From the NCBI RefSeq assembly GCF_051278035.1, contig NZ_JBNMNU010000042.1:1-27519 (forward strand): a stretch of DNA of 27,519 nt, written 5' to 3'. The notes under the pieces are model-generated. The model worked only from the letters and a program-made list of their open reading frames with translations. It was not told the origin of the DNA and did not search any database. This document shows positions 1-7,267 of the stretch, one piece after another; the stretch's first letter is position 1; every line of letters begins with the position of its first letter. The DNA comes from Clostridium_AD sp051278035. GTDB lineage: Bacteria; Bacillota; Clostridia; Clostridiales; Clostridiaceae. The translations under genes were made by a program, and so were the position numbers.

Positions 1-348
1 TTGAATTTCAATCCTATAAGAGAAGGTATAAGAAAGTTTAGAGAGATGTCAAATGATCAGAGAAGAGAAATAATTAAAGAAATTCCTGAATATGGAACTA
101 TTGTTTGCAGATGCGAAACTGTAACAGAAGGTGAAATTATAGATTCTATAAGGAGGCCTCTTGGAGCAAAAACACTTGATGGAGTTAAACTCCGTACAAG
201 AGCTGGAATGGGTAGATGCCAGTCTGGTTTCTGTTCAACAAAGGTTGTAGACCTTTTAGCAAAGGAACTCAATATAACTCGCTCTGAAGTTACAAAATCA
301 GGTGGAAATTCTATTTTGATATCCGGAAGAAATAAACAATCTTTATAA
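1..348 (+). CDS. GlpA-like FAD-dependent dehydrogenase, C-terminal part (5' end outside window)
   Basis: Only the last 115 codons are present, and the reading frame is open at the window edge, so the TTG at base 1 is probably not the true start. The fragment is a BFD-like [2Fe-2S]-binding domain: a CRCE motif near residues 36-39 and a GRCQSGFC motif near residues 71-78 supply four cysteines. This domain ends anaerobic glycerol-3-phosphate dehydrogenase (GlpA-type) and related NAD(P)/FAD oxidoreductases of Clostridia, where the missing N-terminal part would bind FAD and oxidise glycerol-3-phosphate to dihydroxyacetone phosphate. The order GlpA-like, FAD oxidoreductase, DUF1667, GlpK and GlpF downstream supports that role. 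The stop lies 40 bp before the next gene, consistent with one operon. Substrate is inferred from family and neighbours. Confidence 0.85.
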   Translation: MNFNPIREGIRKFREMSNDQRREIIKEIPEYGTIVCRCETVTEGEIIDSIRRPLGAKTLDGVKLRTRAGMGRCQSGFCSTKVVDLLAKELNITRSEVTKSGGNSILISGRNKQSL

Positions 349-388
349 TAATGAAATTTTAAGTATATAGAGGAAGGAAGGAATAAAT

Positions 389-1648
389 ATGCAAGAATAT
401 GATTTAATCATAATTGGTGGAGGTCCAGCCGGACTTGCAGCTGCAGTTTCTGCAAAGAATCAAGGAATAAATAGCATTTTAATTATAGAAAGAGATGACC
501 AATTAGGTGGTATTCTCAATCAATGTATTCATAATGGCTTTGGTCTTCATACCTTTAAAGAGGAATTAACTGGTCCTGAATATTCAAAACGATTTATTGA
601 CAAGGTTATAGATCTTGACATTGAATATAAGCTAAATACCATGGTTTTAGATGTAAATGATAATAAACAAGTCACTGTTGTAAATACAAAGGATGGTATT
701 CTTGAGCTTCATGCAAAAGCAATTATACTTGCGATGGGTTGTCGCGAAAGACCAAGAGGAGCTTTAAACATACCAGGAGCAAGATGTTCAGGTATTTATA
801 CAGCAGGAACAGCTCAAAAGTATGTTAATATGGAAGGCTTAATGCCAGGCAAAGAAGTAGTAGTACTTGGTTCCGGAGACATTGGACTTATAATGGCAAG
901 GCGAATGACCCTAGAAGGAGCAAAAGTAAAGGCTTGTGTAGAACTCATGCCCCATTCAAGTGGACTTAAGAGAAATATTGTGCAGTGCTTAGATGATTTT
1001 GATATCCCTCTAAAATTAAGTCATACTATAACAAATATACACGGCCAGGATAGACTTGATGGAGTTACTATAGCCAAGGTTGATGAACACCGAAAACCAA
1101 TTGTGGGCACTGAGGAATATATTCCTTGTGATACATTGCTCTTATCTGTTGGACTTCTACCTGAAAATGAACTTTCTAGAAAAGCAAATGTTAAACTTTC
1201 TAGAGTTACTGGAGGGCCTGAGGTTGATGAAAGTATGCAGACAAGCATTCCTGGAATATTCACCTGTGGTAATGTGCTTCATGTTCACGATTTAGTAGAC
1301 AATGTAACCACTGAAAGCTACACTGCTGGTAAAAATGCCGCAGATTATATAAATGGAATTCATCACGCGGGAGTCGGTGTTGAGATTTTTGCAACAGATG
1401 GCGTTAGATACACCGTACCAACCACTATCAACGCTGCAAATATCGGTGATGGAATAGATGTTAGGTTTAGAGTTGGTGAGGTATATAAAAATTCTTATAT
1501 ATCTGTTTACTTTGATGACGTTCGGGAAATTCATTTAAAAAAGAAGATTCTTACCCCCGGCGAAATGGAAAGTGTTAAATTGACTAAAGCAGTTTTTGAT
1601 AAATATAGTAAATGCAAAAAAGTTACTATAAAAGTAGAAAAGGAGTAA
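389..1648 (+). CDS. NAD(P)/FAD-dependent oxidoreductase, partner of the GlpA-like dehydrogenase
   Basis: A 419-aa two-dinucleotide-fold flavoprotein. The FAD-binding Rossmann motif GGGPAG is at residues 10-15, an NAD(P)-type fold with LGSGDIG is at 160-166, and the late FAD motif TCGN is at 292-295, followed by an alanine/tyrosine-rich helix. The start is an ATG preceded by AGGAAGGAAGG. Proteins of this type sit beside GlpA-like dehydrogenases and DUF1667 proteins in Clostridia; the three probably form a complex that passes electrons from glycerol-3-phosphate to a carrier. It is not a clear GlpB homologue by sequence, so no symbol is given. It is followed after 6 bp by the DUF1667 gene, indicating translational coupling. 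Complex membership is inferred. Confidence 0.9.
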   Translation: MQEYDLIIIGGGPAGLAAAVSAKNQGINSILIIERDDQLGGILNQCIHNGFGLHTFKEELTGPEYSKRFIDKVIDLDIEYKLNTMVLDVNDNKQVTVVNTKDGILELHAKAIILAMGCRERPRGALNIPGARCSGIYTAGTAQKYVNMEGLMPGKEVVVLGSGDIGLIMARRMTLEGAKVKACVELMPHSSGLKRNIVQCLDDFDIPLKLSHTITNIHGQDRLDGVTIAKVDEHRKPIVGTEEYIPCDTLLLSVGLLPENELSRKANVKLSRVTGGPEVDESMQTSIPGIFTCGNVLHVHDLVDNVTTESYTAGKNAADYINGIHHAGVGVEIFATDGVRYTVPTTINAANIGDGIDVRFRVGEVYKNSYISVYFDDVREIHLKKKILTPGEMESVKLTKAVFDKYSKCKKVTIKVEKE

Positions 1649-1654
1649 TGAATT

Positions 1655-2020
1655 ATGAGTAGGCGAGAATTGACATGCATAGGTTGTCCAATGGGTTGTG
1701 CTCTTATAGTTGAACTTGAGGGCAAAGAAGTTATAAGTGTATCCGGAAATAGTTGTAAGCTTGGTGAAAACTATGGCAAGAAGGAATGCACTAATCCCAC
1801 AAGAGTTGTTACTTCCTCTGTTTTAGTGACCGGTGGTAAACGTGAGATACTTTCTGTGAAAACAGAAAAAGATATTCCAAAAAATTTGGTTTATGACTGT
1901 GTAAGAGAATTAAAAAATGTTGTGATAAAAGCCCCCGTCCATATTGGTGATATTGTACTGGAAAATGTACTGGGAACGGGCGTAAATATTATAGCAACTA
2001 AGGATATTGAGAAATTATAA
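1655..2020 (+). CDS. DUF1667 cysteine-rich protein
   Basis: A 121-aa cytoplasmic protein with an N-terminal cysteine cluster CIGCPMGC (Cys 8, 11 and 15) and further cysteines at 34 and 45, suited to holding a metal or iron-sulfur cluster. This matches DUF1667, a family nearly always encoded next to GlpA-like and FAD oxidoreductase genes in anaerobes. The start is the ATG 6 bp after the preceding stop. A small redox-cluster subunit of the dehydrogenase complex is the likely role, inferred from the cysteine pattern and conserved neighbourhood. The last codons are followed by a short inverted repeat (TGCCAC at 2021-2026 with GTGGCA at 2041-2046) without a T-run. Confidence 0.88.
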   Translation: MSRRELTCIGCPMGCALIVELEGKEVISVSGNSCKLGENYGKKECTNPTRVVTSSVLVTGGKREILSVKTEKDIPKNLVYDCVRELKNVVIKAPVHIGDIVLENVLGTGVNIIATKDIEKL

Positions 2021-2089
2021 TGCCACCCACATAGTAGCAAGTGGCAAGTTACATCTAGATGACAAGTTTAAGTTTAATAAAGATAAAAT

Positions 2090-2116
2090 CACGGTAATAA
2101 TTAATTTAGTACCGTG
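2090..2116. promoter_or_regulatory. Inverted repeat upstream of glpK
   Basis: A 7-bp perfect inverted repeat, CACGGTA with TACCGTG, separated by 13 A/T-rich bases. It is followed by only a weak T-run (TTTCTAT), so it could be a poor terminator of the DUF1667 transcript or an operator for glpK. It sits 59 bp before the glpK start. Confidence 0.4.
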
Positions 2117-2131
2117 TTTCTATAAATTCCA

Positions 2132-2145
2132 AGTAAACGATTACT
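2132..2145. promoter_or_regulatory. Candidate cre site (CcpA operator) before glpK
   Basis: The sequence AGTAAACGATTACT is a near-palindrome holding the G.AA.CG.T..C core of the cre consensus (TGNAANCGNTNNCA), differing at the outermost bases. It lies 30 bp before the glpK start, where CcpA binding would repress glycerol use when better sugars are present. The match is seen; CcpA control is inferred from glpFK regulation in Gram-positives. Confidence 0.5.
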
Positions 2146-2174
2146 AATAAAATCATGAAGGAGTGTACAAATTT

Positions 2175-3668
2175 ATGGCTAAGTATGTAATGGCATTAGA
2201 TCAAGGAACAACAAGTTCAAGGTGTATTTTATTTAACAAGAGTGGACTTATTGAAAGTTCAGCACAAAAAGAATTTACTCAAATTTATCCCAATGCAGGT
2301 TGGGTAGAACATAATCCAACGGAAATATGGTCATCACAATTTTCTGTTGCTATAGAAGCAATGGCAAAAGTGGGTGCACAGGCTTCAGATATCGCAGCTA
2401 TAGGAATAACAAATCAAAGAGAAACTACAATTGTATGGGATAAAAGGACAGGCCTACCTGTTTATAATGCTATAGTATGGCAATGTAGAAGAACAGCAAA
2501 TATGTGTGATGACCTTAAAGCAAAAGGTTTTGATAAGATAGTAAAAGCAAAGACTGGATTAATTCTTGATGCTTATTTTTCAGGAACAAAGGTTAAATGG
2601 ATTCTTGATAATGTAGAAGGCGCAAGAGAAAATGCTGAAAAAGGCAACCTATTATTTGGAACTGTTGATACTTGGCTAATTTGGAACCTTACTAAAGGAA
2701 AAACATATGTAACTGATTATTCTAATGCTTCAAGAACAATGCTATTTAATATTCATGAATTAAAATGGGACACAGAAATATTAGAAGAATTAAATATACC
2801 ACTCTGTATGCTACCTGAGGTTAAACCATCAAGTTGTGTTTATGGTAAAACTGATACGGCATTATTTGGTTCTGAGATACCAATAGCTGGAGCCGCTGGA
2901 GATCAGCAAGCTGCACTATTTGGTCAATGTTGTTATGAGCCAGGAGCTGCTAAAAACACTTACGGCACTGGAGCTTTCCTCTTAATGAACACTGGAGATG
3001 AAGCTGTAGAATCAAAAAGTGGACTATTAACTACAATTGCTTGGGGAATCGACGGAAAGGTTCAATATGCACTTGAGGGTAGTGTATTTATAGCTGGAGC
3101 TGCAATTCAATGGCTAAGAGATGAACTTCGAATGATAGATAATGCTGCTGATTCTGAGAAATATGCATCTGCAGTTGAGGATACAAATGGAGTGTATATG
3201 GTTCCTGCTTTTGTAGGACTTGGCGCACCATACTGGGATTCGTATGCAAGAGGAGCAATCGTTGGACTAACAAGAGGAGCTAAAAAAGAACATTTGATTC
3301 GTGCTACATTAGAATCCATAGCATATCAAACTAATGACGTGCTAAAAGCAATGCAAGAAGACTCCGGAATTGAACTTAATGCTTTGAAAGTTGACGGTGG
3401 AGCTTGTGCTAATAACTTCTTAATGCAATTCCAAGCAGATATACTAGGTGTACAAGTTGATAGACCAGAAATAATTGAAACTACCGCACTTGGGGCAGCA
3501 TATCTTGCAGGACTAGCAGTAGGTTATTGGAAAGATAAAGAGGATGTATGTAGCAATTGGGCACTTTCAAAATCATTTAATAGCAACATGGAAGAAGAAA
3601 AAAGAGCAGAACTACTTAAAGGATGGCATAAAGCAGTTGGTAGATCTAAAGATTGGGAAGAAAAATAA
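2175..3668 (+). CDS. glpK: Glycerol kinase
   Basis: A 497-aa FGGY-family sugar kinase that phosphorylates glycerol with ATP to sn-glycerol-3-phosphate, trapping it in the cytoplasm and feeding the dehydrogenase upstream. The N-terminus MALDQGTTSSRC is the glycerol-kinase phosphate-binding loop. TNQRETT, a GTVDTWLIWNLTKG stretch and VDGGACANNFLMQFQADIL are also typical. The FGGY C-terminal signature lies around ESIAYQTNDVLKAMQ. The length fits E. coli GlpK (502 aa). The ATG at 2175 is preferred over the in-frame GTG at 2163 because the GAAGGAG ribosome site (2157-2163) overlaps that GTG. A cre-like site and an inverted repeat precede it, and glpF follows after 75 bp. Confidence 0.97.
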   Translation: MAKYVMALDQGTTSSRCILFNKSGLIESSAQKEFTQIYPNAGWVEHNPTEIWSSQFSVAIEAMAKVGAQASDIAAIGITNQRETTIVWDKRTGLPVYNAIVWQCRRTANMCDDLKAKGFDKIVKAKTGLILDAYFSGTKVKWILDNVEGARENAEKGNLLFGTVDTWLIWNLTKGKTYVTDYSNASRTMLFNIHELKWDTEILEELNIPLCMLPEVKPSSCVYGKTDTALFGSEIPIAGAAGDQQAALFGQCCYEPGAAKNTYGTGAFLLMNTGDEAVESKSGLLTTIAWGIDGKVQYALEGSVFIAGAAIQWLRDELRMIDNAADSEKYASAVEDTNGVYMVPAFVGLGAPYWDSYARGAIVGLTRGAKKEHLIRATLESIAYQTNDVLKAMQEDSGIELNALKVDGGACANNFLMQFQADILGVQVDRPEIIETTALGAAYLAGLAVGYWKDKEDVCSNWALSKSFNSNMEEEKRAELLKGWHKAVGRSKDWEEK

Positions 3669-3683
3669 CTAAATGTAGTTGGA

Positions 3684-3712
3684 GAAGTAGAATGTATTTT
3701 ACATTTCACTTC
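3684..3712 (+). terminator. Hairpin between glpK and glpF
   Basis: GAAGTAGAATGTA pairs with TACATTTCACTTC through two short helices around a 2-bp internal mismatch, with a 3-nt loop. The T-run after it is short. It may be an attenuating or processing hairpin inside a glpK-glpF transcript rather than a full terminator. Confidence 0.45.
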
Positions 3713-3743
3713 TTTACAAAATAATATATGGGGGTATAATAAT

Positions 3744-4448
3744 ATGTTAATATACTATGCAGAGTTTTTTGGTACAATGTTACTTGTTCTTCTTGGTGAT
3801 GGTGTAGTTGCAAATGTAGTTCTAGATAAGACAAAAGGAAATAATTCTGGATGGATAGTTATTTGTTTTGGTTGGGCATTTGCTGTTGGTATTCCAGCTT
3901 ATATTTTTACAGTAAGCGGAGCTTCTTTCAATCCCGCACTTACTTTAGCCCTGGCTGTAATTGGTAAATTATCGTGGTCAGTGGTACCTGGTTATATTAT
4001 AGCCGAGATGCTTGGGGGTATATTCGGTGGAGTCCTTGTTTGGTTAATGTATTATCCTCATTGGGCAGTTACAGAAGACAAAGCATCAAAACTTGCTGTA
4101 TTCTGTACCGCACCAGCAATTAGACATACACCAGCGAACTTTTTATCAGAATTTATTGGAACATTTGTATTAGTATTTGCGTTACTAGGAGTTGCACAAA
4201 CAGAATCAGTTCCTGGATTGGGTGCACTTATCGCTGCATTTGTTATTTTAGTAATAGGTTTATGTTTAGGTGGTACAACTGGATATGCTATTAATCCTGC
4301 CAGAGATTTAGGACCTAGAATAGCTCATGCTATCTGCCCTATCGCCGGCAAAGGTGGCAATGACTGGGGATATGCTTGGATACCAGTAGTAGCTCCAATT
4401 TGTGGCGGCATCGTTGGTGCGCTAGCAGTAGTTGGTCTCTTTGGTTAA
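3744..4448 (+). CDS. glpF: Glycerol uptake facilitator (aquaglyceroporin)
   Basis: A 234-aa integral membrane protein of the MIP family with six hydrophobic segments and the two pore half-helices carrying NPA motifs (residues 63-65 in SFNPALTLA and 184-186 in INPARDLGPR). The aspartate right after the second NPAR marks the glycerol-conducting subgroup rather than water-only aquaporins. It lets glycerol diffuse in, after which the adjacent GlpK traps it. The ATG is preceded by a GGGGG ribosome site. The usual glpF-glpK order is reversed here. A strong terminator follows at 4485-4521, ending the glycerol block. Confidence 0.96.
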   Translation: MLIYYAEFFGTMLLVLLGDGVVANVVLDKTKGNNSGWIVICFGWAFAVGIPAYIFTVSGASFNPALTLALAVIGKLSWSVVPGYIIAEMLGGIFGGVLVWLMYYPHWAVTEDKASKLAVFCTAPAIRHTPANFLSEFIGTFVLVFALLGVAQTESVPGLGALIAAFVILVIGLCLGGTTGYAINPARDLGPRIAHAICPIAGKGGNDWGYAWIPVVAPICGGIVGALAVVGLFG

Positions 4449-4484
4449 ATTACAATTTAAATTATAATAATTAATAATAAAATG

Positions 4485-4521
4485 AAAACATCCAATGTGC
4501 ATTATGAAATTGGGTGTTTTT
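4485..4521 (+). terminator. Rho-independent terminator after glpF
   Basis: AACATCCAAT pairs with ATTGGGTGTT (one G-T wobble) around a 12-nt loop, followed by TTTTATTT. It closes the glycerol operon. Confidence 0.85.
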
Positions 4522-4533
4522 ATTTGCATATAA

Positions 4534-5427
4534 ATCATACTAAGGTTACATTCTAAAAATGAGATTGGGTGTATTAATGGTGGAATCGGATACACAAACT
4601 CAAGAGGCAGACTTGTTGATTCATATGAGTGTCAACTAGCAAAACAAGTAAAATCTAAAATTAATTTTAACTCAACCGAGGAGTATGCAAAGTTGTGTAA
4701 AGACTTTGATTGTGTAGTCCTTGCAACTGGAGATGGACAATATGCTTCTGATTTAGGTAATTATAGGAGCGATCTTACTTGCACTATAAAAGGAGCCATC
4801 GTTCAAGGTGAATTTGTGGTGAGTAACACTCATGTATGGTTTAATTATGAGATATTACCTAAAGCATATGCTTGGCTTATTCCTTTTTCTGAAAAGGAAG
4901 CAAATTTAGTTATTGCTTATCCGGATTATCCTAATAATATAAAGTTAGATTTAAATGATATATGGAAAAAGTTTTATAATTTAGCATGTATAAAATTAGA
5001 CCAAAACCTTGCGATAACTGATAACTTTAAAATTACAAAATATATTATGGGGATATGTGATAAACCCATAATAGAGAATACGTATTTCGTTGGAAATTGT
5101 TTTGGTACTATTTCTCCAGGCCCTGTATTTGGTCAATATACATCAATTTTAACAGGAATATACGCGGGACTTGATATTTGCAAACAAGGAGATTATAGGG
5201 AACTTACTAAACCATTATTTGAAAATTATAATCATTCTCTTGCATTAAGAAGATTTTTAGAAAATTTAACTGATGACAAAATAGATTCTGTAGTTAAGAA
5301 CTTAGATAGAAAGATCATGGGTGATTTGGTTGACAAAATATGTAGTGATAGTAGCAGTATTGATTTACTTAAATTAGCAACTCCAATAATAAAATTAATT
5401 AATAACTATTCGAATGACGTTAAATAA
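4534..5427 (+). pseudogene. FixC/geranylgeranyl-reductase-like FAD oxidoreductase, 5'-truncated
   Basis: The frame is open from 4534, just after a stop at 4531, and runs 297 codons. Residues before the first candidate start (TTG 4693) are clearly coding: INGGIGYTNSRGRLVDSYE leads into CVVLATGD and later NCFGTISPGPVFGQYTS, the pattern of FAD-dependent oxidoreductases of the FixC/GGR type. The N-terminal Rossmann GxGxxG segment, about 100 residues, is missing, and the glpF terminator lies where it should be. The product could not bind FAD normally. It is therefore a remnant, perhaps left when the glpF region was rearranged. A protein starting at the TTG (244 aa) may still be made, but there is no convincing ribosome site. 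Confidence 0.75.
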
Positions 5428-5473
5428 TAAAAAGTGCATACAATAATTACAGTCACATTTTGTTTCGTTAGTT

Positions 5474-5527
5474 AAAAAAGATGAGTAGAAAAAGATGAAT
5501 TCCTACTCATCTTTTTCTATTCTGATT
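5474..5527. terminator. Terminator after the truncated FAD oxidoreductase
   Basis: AAAAAAGATGAGTAG pairs with CTACTCATCTTTTTC around a 24-nt loop. The A-run upstream and T-run downstream make it usable in both directions. Confidence 0.8.
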
Positions 5528-5683
5528 AAATAAAACCGGTGAAGGCGTGAAATTATGACCTCATAATGATGTTGGTGGCTAAAAAAGTACTTAGATATAA
5601 GTTGATAGCATATATATATTCTTATGAGAGGAATTAAAATTAAGTAAAGTAAGCTCTGAAATAAAAATAAATCAATATCAAAT

Positions 5684-5702
5684 AATAATAATTATCATTA
5701 TC
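5684..5702. promoter_or_regulatory. Fur-box-like palindrome
   Basis: The 19-mer AATAATAATTATCATTATC matches the Fur consensus GATAATGATAATCATTATC at 16 of 19 positions. It lies 77 bp before the oxidoreductase gene. The rest of the 5528-5778 gap is A/T-rich with no gene seen. In DNA this AT-rich a chance match is possible. Confidence 0.35.
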
Positions 5703-5778
5703 ATTTACAACAATATAAATATATAGTATTATGTAAATAAGGGAAATATAAAACTTATTTTGAAAGGAAGAGATTAAA

Positions 5779-6897
5779 TTGAAAATTGAAAAGTTACTTA
5801 AACCTAGAATTTTAGGTTCATCATTAAATGTAAAAAATCCTTTAGTTATGGCACCTATGACCACTTTTTCTGCTAATATTGACGGAACGATATCTGAGGT
5901 GGAATTGTGTTATTATAAAGCAAGGTCGAAGGGTGTAGGTATGGTGATTACGGCGGCAACATATGTTAGTCTATCAGGAAAGGGTTTTCCAGGGCAGTTT
6001 GCTGCCTATGATGACAGCTTTTTACCAGGACTAAAAAAGCTAGCTAAAACCATAAAGGACGAGGGTGCCTTAGCAATTTTACAAATATTTCATGGCGGTA
6101 GAATGGCAATTCCTTCTGATATACCAGGTGAACAAACAATTAGTGCAAGTGCAGTAGCTCCGGAAAGGCCAGGAGCAATGATACCTAGAGAAATGACGGA
6201 AGAAGAAATTAAGGGTACTATTAAAGCATTTGGTGAAACAGCAAAATTAGCTATAGATGCTGGTTTTGATGGCGTAGAAATTCATGGTGCTAACACATAT
6301 TTACTACAACAATTCTTTTCACCTCACTCAAACCGTAGGAGTGATAATTGGGGAGGGAATATAGAAAAAAGAATGAATTTCCCACTTTCTGTTATAGCAG
6401 AAGTTAAAAAAGTAGTAAGTGAAAAAGCCGATGAGAATTTTATAGTGGGTTATCGTTTTTCACCTGAGGAGATGGAAAAACCAGGCATAACTTTAGAAGA
6501 TACACTTTTATTTCTCGATGTATTAGTAAATCAGAACCTTAGTTACTTGCATATTTCTATAATGGATTTTTGGCAAAGTTCAATGAGAGATACAACAAAC
6601 ACAAAACCTATTATTTGCAAAATACTAGATCAAATTCATGGTAGGGTGCCGTTCATTGGAGTGGGGTCTATTCATACACCTGAGGATGCTATTAAGGCAA
6701 TAGATAGTGGTGCGGAATTTATATCCTTAGGTAGGGAAATAATAATGGACCCAGAGTGGGTAAGCAAAGTTCAAGAAGGGAGAACTTCTGAAATACGTAC
6801 TACGTTAAGCAAAAGTAATGAAAAATCACTAGATATTCCAGAGCCACTTTGGAACGCAATAATGAATACACCGGGGTGGTTCCCAGTTACTGAATAA
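5779..6897 (+). CDS. NADH:flavin oxidoreductase, Old Yellow Enzyme family
   Basis: A 372-aa single-domain FMN TIM-barrel enzyme that reduces activated C=C bonds of small electrophiles. Visible family marks are LVMAPMTTF near residue 22, FHGGRMA at 104-110, the ligand-binding His/Asn pair in EIHGANTYLLQQF (H169, N172), the SPHSNRRSDNWGG signature at 181-193, and the C-terminal FMN-phosphate segment with FISLGREIIMDPEW. It lacks the iron-sulfur and NAD-binding extension of 2,4-dienoyl-CoA reductase, so it belongs to the short class. The start is TTG at 5779 behind GAAAGGAAG. It is monocistronic, with its own terminator and a possible Fur box upstream. The natural substrate cannot be read from the sequence. 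Confidence 0.93.
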   Translation: MKIEKLLKPRILGSSLNVKNPLVMAPMTTFSANIDGTISEVELCYYKARSKGVGMVITAATYVSLSGKGFPGQFAAYDDSFLPGLKKLAKTIKDEGALAILQIFHGGRMAIPSDIPGEQTISASAVAPERPGAMIPREMTEEEIKGTIKAFGETAKLAIDAGFDGVEIHGANTYLLQQFFSPHSNRRSDNWGGNIEKRMNFPLSVIAEVKKVVSEKADENFIVGYRFSPEEMEKPGITLEDTLLFLDVLVNQNLSYLHISIMDFWQSSMRDTTNTKPIICKILDQIHGRVPFIGVGSIHTPEDAIKAIDSGAEFISLGREIIMDPEWVSKVQEGRTSEIRTTLSKSNEKSLDIPEPLWNAIMNTPGWFPVTE

Positions 6898-6914
6898 AGT
6901 AATAGGATTTAGAT

Positions 6915-6957
6915 AAAGAATGTACGAATCAGATTAGAGTATATTCTTTATTTTTAT
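6915..6957 (+). terminator. Terminator after the OYE-family gene
   Basis: AAAGAATGTAC pairs with GTATATTCTTT (one mismatch) around a 13-nt loop, followed by ATTTTTATTT. Confidence 0.75.
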
Positions 6958-7026
6958 TTATTCATAAATTTACATTGAATATAGGTAGCATATGGTATAT
7001 AATTATGTAGGTAAGAAATATAATAT

Positions 7027-7102
7027 GCTGAAATAGCTCAGTTGGTAGAGTAACGCACTCGTAACGCGTAGGTCGAGGGTTCGATCCCCTTTTTCAGCTC
7101 CA
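7027..7102 (+). tRNA. tRNA-Thr (anticodon CGU)
   Basis: A full 76-nt cloverleaf with encoded CCA: acceptor GCTGAAA/TTTCAGC, D arm GCTC/GAGT, anticodon loop CTCGTAA at 7058-7064 with anticodon CGT (reads ACG), T arm GAGGG/CCCTT with loop TTCGATC, discriminator T. The closing pair of the anticodon stem (A31, C39) is mismatched and two stem pairs are G-T, slightly degenerate for a tRNA. A mobile-element integrase lies directly downstream, so the 3' part probably forms the attachment site and may derive from the element. It reads the rare threonine codon ACG. Confidence 0.93.
7071..7102. other. Probable attachment site (att) at the 3' end of tRNA-Thr
   Basis: Tyrosine integrases often recombine at tRNA T-arm and acceptor sequence, and the integrase gene begins 150 bp away pointing at this tRNA. 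The exact core cannot be fixed because no second copy was recognised in the window; the element appears to continue beyond it. Confidence 0.5.
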
Positions 7103-7171
7103 ATGTAAACCCAGTTATATCAACGTTTTATGATGATGGTAATTTATTAATTTCTATGAAAAATACTAAAA

Positions 7172-7190
7172 TGGGTACTGTTTGGGTACT
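7172..7190 (+). repeat. TGGGTACT direct repeat near the att site
   Basis: TGGGTACT occurs at 7172-7179 and 7183-7190, 11 bp apart (about one helical turn), in the noncoding gap between the tRNA and the integrase. Short phased direct repeats next to an attachment site suggest integrase arm-type or excisionase binding sites; this is inferred from position. Confidence 0.4.
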
Positions 7191-7236
7191 ACAAGCGATA
7201 AAAACATAATAAAGGATACTATAATTTACAAGAAGA

Positions 7237-7267
7237 AAGCAGGGATAATATTTATCTCTGCTTTTTA
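7237..7267. terminator. Terminator at the integrase 3' end
   Basis: AAAGCAGGGATAA pairs with TTATCTCTGCTTT around a 3-5-nt loop, overlapping the integrase stop codon. A T-run follows on the plus strand and a weaker one on the minus strand, so it may insulate the integrase from tRNA transcription. Confidence 0.65.

Noticed and set aside
4693..5427. Treating the 244-codon frame as a normal complete gene
   Set aside because: Clearly homologous coding sequence continues upstream of that TTG, and the essential FAD-binding N-terminus is missing.
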